Part shown: positions 18,302 to 27,429 of the stretch, in pieces
Layout of the letters: each line of letters starts with the position of its first letter
Position numbering within the stretch: the first letter of the stretch is position 1
NCBI GenBank assembly: GCA_905197665.1
Contig: CAJJZP010000020.1
Coordinates: 1-38,588 of the forward strand
Source: an uncultured Collinsella sp.
Lineage (GTDB): Bacteria; Actinomycetota; Coriobacteriia; Coriobacteriales; Coriobacteriaceae
Direction: 5' to 3'
DNA length: 38,588 nucleotides
Position numbers and translations under genes: made by a program
Notes under the pieces: generated by a model
The model's database searches: none
What the model saw: the letters and a program-made list of their open reading frames with translations, nothing else
Told to the model about the DNA's origin: nothing

Positions 18302-19272
18302 GCCATCGCCCCCACGGCGAGCACGACCGCCGCGCGCGCGGCGCCGAAGACGACGAGCGCGCATACGGACGCAGCGAGCATGAGCCTTGTCGCCCGGGCG
18401 ATGTCGCCCCACTCGATTTCGCGGGACGCGTCTCCTATCGTCGGTTTCTCAACGAGCTTGCCGAAATACACCGCGGGTCCCGCCAGGCGCAGCCCGAGCG
18501 CGCCCGCGCACGCTGACTCGGTCTGCGCCGCGTTCGGGCTCGCATGGCGACGCCTGTCGCGGCGCCAGATGCGCGCCGCCCCGCGCGCGTCGAGCCCGAC
18601 GATCGGGCACACGGCGATCATGAGCAGGGCCGATAAGCGCGAGGGGATCCAATTCACCGCATCGTCGAGGCGCGCCGAGGCGCAGCCGAAGTCGATGTAG
18701 CGCTCGTTTTTGTAGCCCACCATGCTGTCGAGCGTGTTCACCGCCTTGTACGCCATGCCCAAGGGCGCACCCCCGATCATAAGGTAGAAAAGCGGCGCGA
18801 TGACACCGTCGCTCGCGTTCTCCGCCACCGTTTCCACGGCGGCGCGCGCGACGCCCTGCTCGTCGAGAACAGACGTGTCACGTCCCACGATGAGCCCGAC
18901 GGCTTCGCGCGCCGCGACAAGGCCGCCCTTCGAGAACGCGCGGGCAACGGCCAGGCTCTGGCGGCGCAGCTCGCATGCCGCGAGAATCTGATAGCTCGCC
19001 CATGCCTCGGCCACGAAGCGCAAGCCGGAGTAAACCATGCCGCAAAGATGCAGGATTACCCAGGTCAAAAGCCCACACGCAAGCGGAAGCGCCACGGCGA
19101 GCACAAGCCCTGCGGCGCGCGTGCCCGCGGACGTTTGCGGGAATGCGCGCCGCAGGCGGCCTTCGGCCCACGTGATCGCGCGCCCCATGGCGACGACGGG
19201 ATGGGGAAGCCAGCGCGGGTCGCCGAAGGCAAGGTCGGCCGCGAACCCGGCGGCGACGGCAAGAATCGTCAT
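18298..19272 (-). CDS. cbiB: Adenosylcobinamide-phosphate synthase
   Basis: Integral membrane enzyme that joins the aminopropanol arm to adenosylcobyric acid. Family motifs GDPRWLPHPVVAMGR near the N-terminus, ETVAENASDGVIAPLFY and NTLDSMVGYKNERY are all present, along with several membrane helices. It is 324 aa. The ATG at 19272 shares one base with the stop of the upstream fusion gene (TGATG); the 93-codon open frame further upstream is a shadow. It overlaps cobD by four bases. Confidence 0.95.
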   Translation of the reverse strand: MTILAVAAGFAADLAFGDPRWLPHPVVAMGRAITWAEGRLRRAFPQTSAGTRAAGLVLAVALPLACGLLTWVILHLCGMVYSGLRFVAEAWASYQILAACELRRQSLAVARAFSKGGLVAAREAVGLIVGRDTSVLDEQGVARAAVETVAENASDGVIAPLFYLMIGGAPLGMAYKAVNTLDSMVGYKNERYIDFGCASARLDDAVNWIPSRLSALLMIAVCPIVGLDARGAARIWRRDRRRHASPNAAQTESACAGALGLRLAGPAVYFGKLVEKPTIGDASREIEWGDIARATRLMLAASVCALVVFGAARAAVVLAVGAMA

Positions 19273-20273
19273 CACCGGGCATCGCCCCCCGAAGCGGGGC
19301 GAACGTCGCGAAGGCAGCGCCCATCCCAAGTGGCGGCCCATGCGCCGCCCGGCTCGGTATGCACGTCGAAGTATCCCATTTTCGGGAAAGCTAGCTCGGA
19401 GAGCAGCGCTTTCACGGTACCCGCGTGAACGACGAAGACGGCGCGCCCACTCCCCTGGGCGCGCTCCGATTCGCACGCCTCCCGAAACGCCGCGATGACG
19501 CGGCGGGTGAAATCGCTCTTGCCCTCGCCATGCGGGCAGCGCGTCTCGCACCAGGAGTCTACCCAGGCGCGATAGCGCGCATCCTCTTTAAGCTCGGCGG
19601 CGCTTCGCCCCTCGAAGTCGCCGAAATCCATCTCGCGCAGACCGGGGCACGCCATAAGCTCCGCGTTCGGGAAGAGGATGCGCGCCGTCTGGTCGGTGCG
19701 GGCCATGCCGCTCGTGATAACACGGAACACGTCACGATCGCACGCGAGGTCGCGCAAAGCGCGCTCGCCCGCACTCGACAGGGGCTCGTCGGTGCCCGCC
19801 CCGCTGTAGCGATGGTCTTCCGTGCCCGCCGTGGCACCATGGCGCACGAAGACGACTTCCAAAAGCGCACCCGCGCCCTGCGTCCCTCGAGGTGCATCGG
19901 CAAGGTTTCCTTTGATGACCTGGGGAATCCCGCACGTCATGCGCACGACGACGTCGGCGCGCGCAGCGAGCGCGCATCCCAGGCGCCCCGCGCGCTCGCG
20001 CCATTGGGCGTCTTCCGCACTCATGGGGACGACCCCCGAGCCGACCAAGGGCAGAATCACTGCGTCGAAGCCGATCAGCCGCTCGAGCGCCCGGTCAGCG
20101 TCGAGCGCGCGTACGAGTTCCTCAGCACGGTATGCGACGCGGCCGGCAAAAGCCGCGGGCACGCCGCCCTCCGCAAGCTGCGCCGCGTCGACGAAATCGT
20201 CCGCCGCGAACCCGAGTTTTTCGCGCACGAAGGTCCTCTTCCCCGAATGCGCGCCACCTACCACGAGCATCAT
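19272..20273 (-). CDS. CobU-like domain fused to alpha-ribazole phosphatase (CobC)
   Basis: A two-domain protein of 333 aa. Residues 1-122 resemble the short CobU-like family: a P-loop-like GGAHSGKRT (6-14), then GSGVVP (78-83) and RMTCGIPQVIKG (111-122). Residues 138-333 are a histidine phosphatase with VFVRHGATAG (catalytic His145), TSGMARTDQTA, LREMDFGDFEG and the second His in VVHAGTVKALL (His283), matching CobC, which dephosphorylates alpha-ribazole phosphate or adenosylcobalamin 5'-phosphate. The start is the ATG overlapping the cobS stop (ATGA). A complete CobU exists two genes upstream, so the N-terminal half may be redundant, regulatory or a specialised kinase. No frameshift is evident between the domains. 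Confidence 0.85.
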   Translation of the reverse strand: MMLVVGGAHSGKRTFVREKLGFAADDFVDAAQLAEGGVPAAFAGRVAYRAEELVRALDADRALERLIGFDAVILPLVGSGVVPMSAEDAQWRERAGRLGCALAARADVVVRMTCGIPQVIKGNLADAPRGTQGAGALLEVVFVRHGATAGTEDHRYSGAGTDEPLSSAGERALRDLACDRDVFRVITSGMARTDQTARILFPNAELMACPGLREMDFGDFEGRSAAELKEDARYRAWVDSWCETRCPHGEGKSDFTRRVIAAFREACESERAQGSGRAVFVVHAGTVKALLSELAFPKMGYFDVHTEPGGAWAATWDGRCLRDVRPASGGDAR

Positions 20274-21037
20274 AGGAGCATGCCCCCCACCACCAGCATG
20301 GCAAGCATCGCGAGCTCGGCCCATTGCAGAAACCATCCGGCCAAATCCCCCGTCACCCCGCCGAAGCGGGACAGGGCAACATGGCGGTACCACGCGAGCA
20401 CCAAAAGCCCCGCCACCGCCATAAAGGCGCCGACGGCCTGAGCGCACACGACCATCCCTGCAGCCGAAGCCGCAGCGAAAGCGCAAAGCGGCACGACGAT
20501 CGCCGCGCGCTTCTTCACAGGCGAGAGCCCCGCGGCCATGCCGTCCGCCCGCGCGGCAGGCCAGCATTCAACGGCGAGTCCCGAAAGCGCGCGGGAGAAC
20601 ACGAGCGAGCACAGAAGCGCGAGGAACGCCCCCGCCGTAAGCGGCAGCGCGGTGAACAGGGAAAACTGCAGAATAAGGTACACAACAACACCGATGACCC
20701 CGAAGGCGCCCGCCCGCGGATCGTGCATGATCTCGAGCTTTCGCTCGCGCGGGGCCCAACTTGCAAGCGCATCGGAGGTGTCGCAGAGCCCGTCTAGGTG
20801 GATGCCTCCCGTCACCGCCACAGGCAGCGCCGCGAGCACGGCCGCGACGATGGTCGCGGGCACGCCGAGCAGATTCGCCACGTGCCCCCACGCCGTCATG
20901 AGGAAGCCTTCCGCAAGGCCCACCAGGGGAAACGCGGCAAGTGCATGGGTTGACCCGAAATCGGTCCAGGCCGATTTCGGGACGGGGATGCGCGAGAACG
21001 TTCCGAACGCCGCGCCGATTGCCTCTGCTATCTTCAC
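20270..21037 (-). CDS. cobS: Adenosylcobinamide-GDP ribazoletransferase (cobalamin synthase)
   Basis: Membrane enzyme that joins activated adenosylcobinamide-GDP to alpha-ribazole or its phosphate. FSRIPVP near the N-terminus, the Asp-rich GGIHLDGLCDTSDAL and HDPRAGAFGV are the family signatures, and several hydrophobic helices follow. It is 255 aa. The GTG at 21037 overlaps the cobU stop by four bases (GTGA) with AAGGA about eight bases upstream. The ending RFGGVTGDLAGW is also typical. Confidence 0.94.
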   Translation of the reverse strand: MKIAEAIGAAFGTFSRIPVPKSAWTDFGSTHALAAFPLVGLAEGFLMTAWGHVANLLGVPATIVAAVLAALPVAVTGGIHLDGLCDTSDALASWAPRERKLEIMHDPRAGAFGVIGVVVYLILQFSLFTALPLTAGAFLALLCSLVFSRALSGLAVECWPAARADGMAAGLSPVKKRAAIVVPLCAFAAASAAGMVVCAQAVGAFMAVAGLLVLAWYRHVALSRFGGVTGDLAGWFLQWAELAMLAMLVVGGMLL

Positions 21038-21582
21038 CTTGTAGGTCCTTCGCCTTTCATCCACACGGGAATCCCGCATACCACTTCGACTGCATGGTCG
21101 GCCAGCGCCGCCACGCCCGCGTTCACGCGCGCGAGCGCGCGCCTCCATGCCTCGGTCCCTTCATCGTAGCGCATCCCATCGGCGAACACGTCGACGGTGA
21201 CCACCACCGTATACGCAGCGGCCTGAGCGAGCCGTTCGATGCCTCCGAGTACCTCGCGCGCCGCAGCGTCGGGGTCACGCGGGGACAAGCCGCCTTCCGC
21301 GAAGAGCTCGTTCGCAACCAGGTTGCCCACGTCCTCCAAAAGAAGTGTGCAGCCGCGCGGAAGCCCGGGCGCTGCGGCGCCCACGTCACGCGAGCACTCG
21401 AGGGTGGAAAACCCTTTGCCTTCGCGCAGCGCCCGATGGCGCGCGATGCGGCGGGCGCCATCTTCCCCGAAGGGCTCCATCGTTGCCAGGTACACGCGAG
21501 GGCCGTCGTGCCCGAGGCACAGGGACTCGGCGTAGGCGCTCTTGCCGCTCGCGGCGGCGCCGATGACGAGCGTCACCGTCAT
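21034..21582 (-). CDS. cobU: Adenosylcobinamide kinase / adenosylcobinamide-phosphate guanylyltransferase
   Basis: Phosphorylates adenosylcobinamide and transfers GMP to it. The P-loop GAAASGKS is at residues 8-15; His49 in RIARHR is the likely guanylylated histidine. EDVGNLVANELF corresponds to the Walker B region. It is 182 aa, the normal CobU length. The ATG overlaps the cobT stop (ATGA); the upstream extension of the frame is shadow. The C-terminus has EVVCGIPVWMKG, which resembles the RMTCGIPQVIKG segment of the CobU-like domain two genes downstream. Confidence 0.94.
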   Translation of the reverse strand: MTVTLVIGAAASGKSAYAESLCLGHDGPRVYLATMEPFGEDGARRIARHRALREGKGFSTLECSRDVGAAAPGLPRGCTLLLEDVGNLVANELFAEGGLSPRDPDAAAREVLGGIERLAQAAAYTVVVTVDVFADGMRYDEGTEAWRRALARVNAGVAALADHAVEVVCGIPVWMKGEGPTR

Positions 21583-22721
21583 TTCCCGGCCTCGAAATGC
21601 TCGTAAGCAGCCATGCCAGTCGCCGTGAACGTCTTCCCATCCCGGTACACGCGCAGCGCCGAATCCAGAAGGGGGAGATACGCCATGGCGCCCGCGCCCT
21701 CGCCCAAGTGCATGCCTGCGTCGAGGGGCGCCTTTATGCCGAGCTCGCGAAGGAGCTCCCGGCTTGCGGGTTCGCTTGATGCGTGGGTGCCCACGAGGTA
21801 GCCCAAGGCGTTGGGGCACAGGCGCGCCGCGCACAGGGCCGCCGTGCAGGATATGACCCCGTCGAGGAGCGCCGGCGCCTTCGAGACCGCGGCCCCCAGG
21901 TAGAAGCCGCACATCGCAGCGATGTCGAAGCCGCCCACCTTCGAGAGCACGTCGATCGGGTCGGCGGGATCGGGCGAGTTCGCGTCGATAGCGCGCTCGA
22001 CCACGTCGCGCTTGCGCGCGAGCGAGGCGTCCGAGAGCCCCGCGCCGCGCCCGACAAGGCTCCGCGCGTCCGCCCGGATGAGCACTGCGGCCACCGCCGC
22101 CGAGGTGGTCGTGTTGCCGATGCCCATCTCGCCCGCGGCGAGAAGGCGCACGCCGGCGCGGGCAAGCCCGCACGCGACGGCGATTCCGACCTCGATCGCG
22201 CGCACGGCCCCATCGCGAGACATAGCGGAGCCGTGAGCGATGTTACCGCTCCCCCGCCGCACGTTCGCGCGCACCATGCGCGCGTCTTCTATGCCCCGGG
22301 CCATACCTACGTCGACGGGCACGACCTCGGCACCCGCGAACGCCGCCATGCGGCAGGCGCTCGCGGCCCCCTCGCACATGTTGCGCGCGACGGCTCGCGT
22401 CACATCTTGCCCGCTTTGCGACACGCCTTCGGCAACGACCCCGTTGTCGGAGAAGAATACCGCGAGCGCACGGGGAAACTCGGCCACCTCGGCGCTCCCC
22501 TGAGCTGCGGCGATACACGCGACGGCGTCTTCAAAGTCGCCCAATCCCCCCAAGGGGTGCGCGATGGAGTCCCACGCGGCGTACGCGGCGGCACGGGCGC
22601 ACTCGTCTGCGGGCGCGATCCGGGAAAGCGCGGCTTCGAGCACGGCGCCCGGCGCCGACGAGAACGCGCGCTCGACTTCCTCGCGGATGCAGGCAAGCGC
22701 GGTTTCGGTTGCTTCAGCCAT
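21579..22721 (-). CDS. cobT: Nicotinate-nucleotide-dimethylbenzimidazole phosphoribosyltransferase
   Basis: Activates the lower-ligand base by transferring ribose phosphate from nicotinate mononucleotide. PLGGLGDFED near residues 52-61, EMGIGNTTTSAA in the middle and the catalytic-Glu segment HLGEGAGA near the C-terminus are diagnostic. It is 380 aa. The ATG at 22721 has GAGAGGAGG just upstream and overlaps cbiA by eight bases. No dimethylbenzimidazole synthesis genes (bza or bluB) are present, so the lower ligand must be made elsewhere, scavenged or be a different base. Confidence 0.95.
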   Translation of the reverse strand: MAEATETALACIREEVERAFSSAPGAVLEAALSRIAPADECARAAAYAAWDSIAHPLGGLGDFEDAVACIAAAQGSAEVAEFPRALAVFFSDNGVVAEGVSQSGQDVTRAVARNMCEGAASACRMAAFAGAEVVPVDVGMARGIEDARMVRANVRRGSGNIAHGSAMSRDGAVRAIEVGIAVACGLARAGVRLLAAGEMGIGNTTTSAAVAAVLIRADARSLVGRGAGLSDASLARKRDVVERAIDANSPDPADPIDVLSKVGGFDIAAMCGFYLGAAVSKAPALLDGVISCTAALCAARLCPNALGYLVGTHASSEPASRELLRELGIKAPLDAGMHLGEGAGAMAYLPLLDSALRVYRDGKTFTATGMAAYEHFEAGK

Positions 22722-24096
22722 GCCGCCTCCTCTCTGCGAACGACGCTGCGGCAGACGCGAACGCGCGCGCAACGTCGGGGTTCGCAGGATAGTACACATG
22801 CGGGAAGCCCGCCACCAGGGACGGGGTGGTCGTCATGCACGGCCAGCCCTTGTCGCGCCGGGGCTTCTGCGCCCAAAAGTCGCCGCCCGGGCAGGTGGAC
22901 TGCCAGTAGTGGAACTCGTGCGCGCGGATGCGTGTGCCGCGCGGCCCGTAGAGCCCGTCGCGTTGGGAAGTAAGCTCCACGTACCCGAAATGGGACAGCC
23001 TTCCCCCGTTCTCGCTTGCGCCCTCAAGGGCGCCCGCAACAGGCCAGCGCCGCCCCTCGCTATCGGCGATTTCGCGCTGCAGGTACAGAAACCCACCGCA
23101 TTCGGCAACCGTCGGCATGCCGGATTCCACCGCGCGCCGCACGGCCGCGCGCATCGGCGCGTTCTCGGAGAGCTGTCGCGCATGGAGCTCCGGGTAGCCG
23201 CCCCCCAGATAGAGGGCGCTTGTCCCCCGGGGCAACTCGCTATCACACAGGGGGCTGAAAAAGGCCAGCTCGCAACCCAGGTCCTCGAGCACGCGCAGAT
23301 TCTCCTCGTAATAGAACGAGAACGCCTCGTCACGCGCGACGGCGACGATGGGCCGCGCTCCCGCGATCGGCTCCAACCGGTAAGGTTCCTCGCGGATATC
23401 GGGTGCCGTCGCCGCTATTTCGAGCAAGCGGTCGACGTCGATGCTCTTTTCCACCAGCTCGGCCATCTTGTCGATGCGCGCGGAGAGCTGCTCGACCTCG
23501 TCGGCGGTCACAAGCCCCAGATGCCGGCTTTCGAGCGAGAACGCCTCGTCGGCGGGGATATTCCCCAAAACCGCGACGCCCGTGTGCTTCTCGATCGCAG
23601 GCGCCGCATAGGCGCAGGCAGCGGCGCTCGTCTTGTTCAGCACGACGCCGCGCACGTTCGCACAAGGCAGGAACTCGGCGATGCCGCGGATTACAGCGGC
23701 GAGCGATAAAGACGCCCCGCGCCCGTTCACCACTAAAACGACCGGCGTTTCCGTGTCGCGCGCAACCTGGTAGCTGCTCGCGTCGGCCACGCCGGGCGCC
23801 ATGCCGTCGTAGAAGCCCATAACCCCCTCGAGCACCGCGACATCCGCGCCCGCGACGCCGCGTGCGAGCAGGGCGCGCAGCGTCGGGGCGTCGGTGAAGA
23901 AGCCGTCTAAATTGCCCGAGCGCGCACCCACGACGCGGCGATGAAAGAGCGGGTCAATGTAGTCGGGGCCGCATTTGAAGGCCGCGCATGCAAGGCCGCG
24001 GCGCGCGAGCGCGCGCAGGAGCGCGCACGTTACGACCGTCTTGCCGCTCCCGCTCGAGGGCGCAGCGACCATGAAGCGCGGGATGGACGTGCTCAC
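22714..24096 (-). CDS. cbiA: Cobyrinate a,c-diamide synthase
   Basis: Glutamine- and ATP-dependent amidation of the a and c side chains of (cobalt-)cobyrinate. The N-terminal P-loop APSSGSGKTVVTCAL spans residues 12-26, followed by KCGPDYIDP. The amidotransferase domain has the nucleophile cysteine in TVAECGGFLYL. It is 460 aa, a typical length. The start is the GTG at 24096, overlapping the cbiET stop by four bases (GTGA). Confidence 0.95.
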   Translation of the reverse strand: MSTSIPRFMVAAPSSGSGKTVVTCALLRALARRGLACAAFKCGPDYIDPLFHRRVVGARSGNLDGFFTDAPTLRALLARGVAGADVAVLEGVMGFYDGMAPGVADASSYQVARDTETPVVLVVNGRGASLSLAAVIRGIAEFLPCANVRGVVLNKTSAAACAYAAPAIEKHTGVAVLGNIPADEAFSLESRHLGLVTADEVEQLSARIDKMAELVEKSIDVDRLLEIAATAPDIREEPYRLEPIAGARPIVAVARDEAFSFYYEENLRVLEDLGCELAFFSPLCDSELPRGTSALYLGGGYPELHARQLSENAPMRAAVRRAVESGMPTVAECGGFLYLQREIADSEGRRWPVAGALEGASENGGRLSHFGYVELTSQRDGLYGPRGTRIRAHEFHYWQSTCPGGDFWAQKPRRDKGWPCMTTTPSLVAGFPHVYYPANPDVARAFASAAASFAERRRHG

Positions 24097-25565
24097 CGGG
24101 CGCCGACTTCCCCACCTGCGGCGCTGCAGTAAGCAAGCGAGACCACCTCAACGGATGGGTTCCCCTCGACAGAGAGGTCCTCCCCGACAGGCGACTCAGC
24201 AAGCGCGCCGACTTCGGCAAGCTCCTCGGCATCCGCGCCCGCACCACGCGCGCTGACGAGGAACACGGGGTTTTGCGCCTTCATAAGATGGTGCGAGCCT
24301 ACAGCCTCGGCACGGGCGGCCGACACCTGGCACGCCTCGAACCCCTTAAAGCGCGAACCCGAGAGGAGCGCGAACGCCTCGGTGAGCGTCTCAACGGTGA
24401 CGCATGGCACGCACAGGCGAACCTGCGAGTTCTTCTCGAGCGCCGCCTCCACGATGGAGGGAAGCTCGCCCGCGCTCCCGCCGACGAACACGGCGTCGGG
24501 GACGGGCAGTTTCGCGAGCGCTTCGGGGGCGACACCGGGGACCACATGCACGTTGCCGCACCCGAATGCATCCGCGTTCTCTCGGATGAGCCGCACGCCG
24601 GCCGCGTTGCGCTCGACCGCCCATACCGACCCCGCTCGCGCGACGAGCGCCGCCTCGATCGAAACGCTCCCCGTGCCGGCGCCGACATCCCACACGGTGT
24701 CGGTCGTGGTAAGGCGCAGCTTCGCGAGCGCGACGGCGCGCACCTCCTGCTTGGTCATGGGAACGTCGCCGCGGATGAAGAGCTCGTCGGGAATGCCCGA
24801 GGAAGCGTACGGCCAGCGGGAGCTCGCGGCGCGGGATGCGCCCGCGGAGTCCGCCGCGGAAGAAGCCGCCGCGGGCGCAGAGGCGCCGGCCGGCGCCTCG
24901 GAGGCTGCGTTAGAGCCCGCAGGCAACCCGGCGCAGCCTGCGAACTCGATAAGCATGACGTTCAAGTCGTCGAACGTCTGACCTGCGATTTCACTTGCAG
25001 TCGCGCAGGTGATGCGCTCGTCGGGGTACGAAAGGCGCTCGGCCACCGTCACGCGCGCGTCCCCGAAGCCCGCCTGCACAAGCTCGCCCGAAAGCCGCGA
25101 GGGGTCTTCCCCGCCCGACGTGGCGAGGAAGAGCTCACCTGCGCGCTCGGCCTCGGCCACGATGTCGCACGCCACGCCGTGAGCGCTCGCGAAGCGCCAA
25201 TCCTGCCATGGACGCGCGAGGCGCGCGGCGAGATACGACGCTGAGCTTATGCCGGGAATGACGCGCACGTCCACCCGCGCGTCGCCGGAGAGCGCCTCCA
25301 CCAGGCGGCGCGCGCCGCTGAACAGCCCCACATCGCCCGTCATCACGACCACGGCGCGCTGCCACGACGCCGCATCGGTGAGCGCGGCGACGATGTCCGC
25401 CGTCTTCACGAGCTCGCATCTCACCACGTCGGGCGGCACGTCGATGCCGACAAGCGCGCGATGAGCGCCGATGACCACGTCGGCGATGTCGATCGCGTCG
25501 AGCGCCGCGCGCGAGAGCAAGTCGGGGTTTCCGGGCCCCGCCCCGATGATCGTTACCTTTCGCAT
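24093..25565 (-). CDS. cbiET: Fused cobalt-precorrin-7 C5-methyltransferase / C15-methyltransferase (decarboxylating)
   Basis: Both SAM-dependent methylations near the end of ring synthesis on one chain, as in aerobic CobL. The E domain (about 1-210) begins VTIIGAGPGNPDLLS and has TGDVGLFSGA. An Ala/Ser-rich linker follows (about 211-256). The T domain (about 257-450) has the SAM motif WDVGAGTGSVSIE (292-304) and AVERN. About 40 extra residues at the C-terminus have no recognised role. It is 490 aa. The ATG at 25565 is five bases after GGAG, overlapping the end of cbiH by 13 bases. The upstream extension of the frame is not coding. Confidence 0.94.
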   Translation of the reverse strand: MRKVTIIGAGPGNPDLLSRAALDAIDIADVVIGAHRALVGIDVPPDVVRCELVKTADIVAALTDAASWQRAVVVMTGDVGLFSGARRLVEALSGDARVDVRVIPGISSASYLAARLARPWQDWRFASAHGVACDIVAEAERAGELFLATSGGEDPSRLSGELVQAGFGDARVTVAERLSYPDERITCATASEIAGQTFDDLNVMLIEFAGCAGLPAGSNAASEAPAGASAPAAASSAADSAGASRAASSRWPYASSGIPDELFIRGDVPMTKQEVRAVALAKLRLTTTDTVWDVGAGTGSVSIEAALVARAGSVWAVERNAAGVRLIRENADAFGCGNVHVVPGVAPEALAKLPVPDAVFVGGSAGELPSIVEAALEKNSQVRLCVPCVTVETLTEAFALLSGSRFKGFEACQVSAARAEAVGSHHLMKAQNPVFLVSARGAGADAEELAEVGALAESPVGEDLSVEGNPSVEVVSLAYCSAAGGEVGAR

Positions 25566-26296
25566 GGAATCTCCCGATACCCGCGCGGCGTGACCATACG
25601 GCCGCCTACGCGCTTCGTGTCCGCGTTGCCGACGAACACGGTGGTGAACATGTCGGCGTCGAACTCCCCCAGCTCGGAAAGCCTGCACATGCCCGACTGC
25701 TGCCCCTCGCGCCCGATGTTGCGTACCCAACCGCAGAGCGTGTCGGGGGCCTTCCATTCGAGCATAATCTTCGCCGCGCGCGAGAGCCTGTCGGCGCGCT
25801 TTCTGCTGCGCGGGTTGTACAAACAGATGCAGAAGTCGGCGCTCGCCACGGCGGCGAGCCTGCGCTCGATGACCTTCCACGGCGTGAGCAGGTCGGAGAG
25901 CGACACGACCGCGAAGTCGTGGGCAAGCGGGGCGCCGAGCACCGCCGACCCGCTCTGAGCCGCGGTGGCCCCGGCGATAACTTCCACGTCTACATCGGGG
26001 TAGTCCTCCGCAAGCTCCAGCACGGGGCTCGCCATGCCGTACACGCCCGCGTCACCGCTGCACACGAGCGCCACGGCTTCTCCGCTCTGCGCGCGCGAAA
26101 GCGCCAGACGGCACCGTTCGACCTCGTGCATCATCGGCGTCGCGAGATGCGCCGCGTCGGGCACGGCGGCGAGCGCGAGCTCCACGTATTTCGTGTACCC
26201 CACAACGATGTCGGCCGTCTCGAGCGCGCGCCGAGCCGCAATCGTCATGCCGTCGGGGCCGCCCGGGCCGATCCCCACCACGAAGAGCTTTCCCAT
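25553..26296 (-). CDS. cbiH: Cobalt-precorrin-3 C17-methyltransferase (ring contraction)
   Basis: SAM-dependent methylation at C-17 with ring contraction in the anaerobic pathway. The signature LFVVGIGPGGPDGMT is at the N-terminus, then GYTKYVEL, CSGDAGVYGMA and LYNPRSRKR. It is 247 aa from the ATG at 26296; a GTG one codon earlier (26299) would also work. Both are after AAGGAG. It shares one base with the cbiG stop. This is the plain methyltransferase form, without the extra ferredoxin-like domain found in some CbiH proteins. Confidence 0.95.
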   Translation of the reverse strand: MGKLFVVGIGPGGPDGMTIAARRALETADIVVGYTKYVELALAAVPDAAHLATPMMHEVERCRLALSRAQSGEAVALVCSGDAGVYGMASPVLELAEDYPDVDVEVIAGATAAQSGSAVLGAPLAHDFAVVSLSDLLTPWKVIERRLAAVASADFCICLYNPRSRKRADRLSRAAKIMLEWKAPDTLCGWVRNIGREGQQSGMCRLSELGEFDADMFTTVFVGNADTKRVGGRMVTPRGYREIPCER

Positions 26297-27429
26297 CACC
26301 GCTCCTTAAACGAAAGTTCGATAGTTACCTTGGAAAACGCGACGGTCACGCCGCCGTGAGCGAGCTTCGGGAAGAAAAGTTTGCCCCCGCCCGCGAGCGC
26401 CGCGCGCTCGCACACGTTGTCGACCCCCACCGTCGCGCGAACGAAATCAGATGGCGAAACGCTGCCTTCGACCTGGGACAACTCCTCTGCGGAATACGTC
26501 GCAAGCGGGATATTGCGCGCGCGGCAGAAGGCGAGCAGACCCTCCTCGTGCGCCTTCACGTCGATCGTCGCCGCCTCGCGCACGGCCGAAGGCAAGATGC
26601 CCGCCTGCCCGCACGCGAGAAGAAACGCCTCCCCGATCGCTTCGGCGCACGCACCGCGGCGGCACCCTATGCCCGCAACGATGCAGGGCACGACAAGGCG
26701 AAGCGGCTCGGGCGCAGGCGCCTGCGCCCGCACGCCCGCCGGCTTCCCCGTCTCACCGGCGGGTACGACCTCGCCCGTTGTCTCCGCAACGCGAACGGAC
26801 GCACCTGCATTCGCGCCAGCGAACGGCGACACGACGATATCGGCCCGAGCGCGGTCGGACGCAATGTCAACCCCCTCAGGCGGCTGTCCCGAAATCGGCA
26901 TGTCGGAATAGAGCGCCACGCGCCCGCCCGAAAGCAGCCGCGCCGACACTCGCTTGATAGCCTCGGGATTCGAAACGGCGAGCCCCGCACAGCGAGCCCA
27001 CGTATCCACCGCCCACACGCCGCGGACGTCGGTCGCCGTGGTGATGACGGGGGTGGCCCCTGCCGCGCGTGCCACAATTTGCGCAAACTCGTTCGCACCG
27101 CCCAAATGCCCCGACAAAAGCGAGACGGCAAAGCGACCTGCCTCGTCGATCACCACAACCGCGGAATCGTTTGCCTTCGAGGCGGCATGCGGCGCGATCG
27201 CCCGCACGGCGATGCCCGCCGCACCCACGAACAGAAGCGCGTCCGACGCTTCCCACGCGAGCGCCGTCCATGCGCGCAGGTCGGCCTTCCCCTCGCCGAA
27301 CCCGCGCGAAACGGAAACGTTCCAGCCAGGGTCATCTTCACCTGTCTGCGCGCAATCGGAAAGCGCGCGTGCGGTGCGCTCCGCCAACGCATACCCCCTC
27401 TCAGTGAACGCTATGCAGGAAACCCTCAT
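26296..27429 (-). CDS. cbiG: Cobalt-precorrin-5A hydrolase
   Basis: Opens the delta-lactone, releasing acetaldehyde, in the anaerobic pathway. The N-terminal region has LLFVGAAGIAVRAIAPH and SLLSGHLGGANEFA, and the C-terminal CbiG domain begins near VAGIGCRRGA. It is 377 aa. The start codon directly abuts the cbiL stop. The presence of cbiG and cbiD rather than cobG marks the pathway as the oxygen-independent route. Confidence 0.95.
   Translation of the reverse strand: MRVSCIAFTERGYALAERTARALSDCAQTGEDDPGWNVSVSRGFGEGKADLRAWTALAWEASDALLFVGAAGIAVRAIAPHAASKANDSAVVVIDEAGRFAVSLLSGHLGGANEFAQIVARAAGATPVITTATDVRGVWAVDTWARCAGLAVSNPEAIKRVSARLLSGGRVALYSDMPISGQPPEGVDIASDRARADIVVSPFAGANAGASVRVAETTGEVVPAGETGKPAGVRAQAPAPEPLRLVVPCIVAGIGCRRGACAEAIGEAFLLACGQAGILPSAVREAATIDVKAHEEGLLAFCRARNIPLATYSAEELSQVEGSVSPSDFVRATVGVDNVCERAALAGGGKLFFPKLAHGGVTVAFSKVTIELSFKER

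Noticed and set aside
22564..23709. Plus-strand open frame opposite cobT and cbiA
   Set aside because: Shadow of two genes with intact motifs; no ribosome site or family signature.
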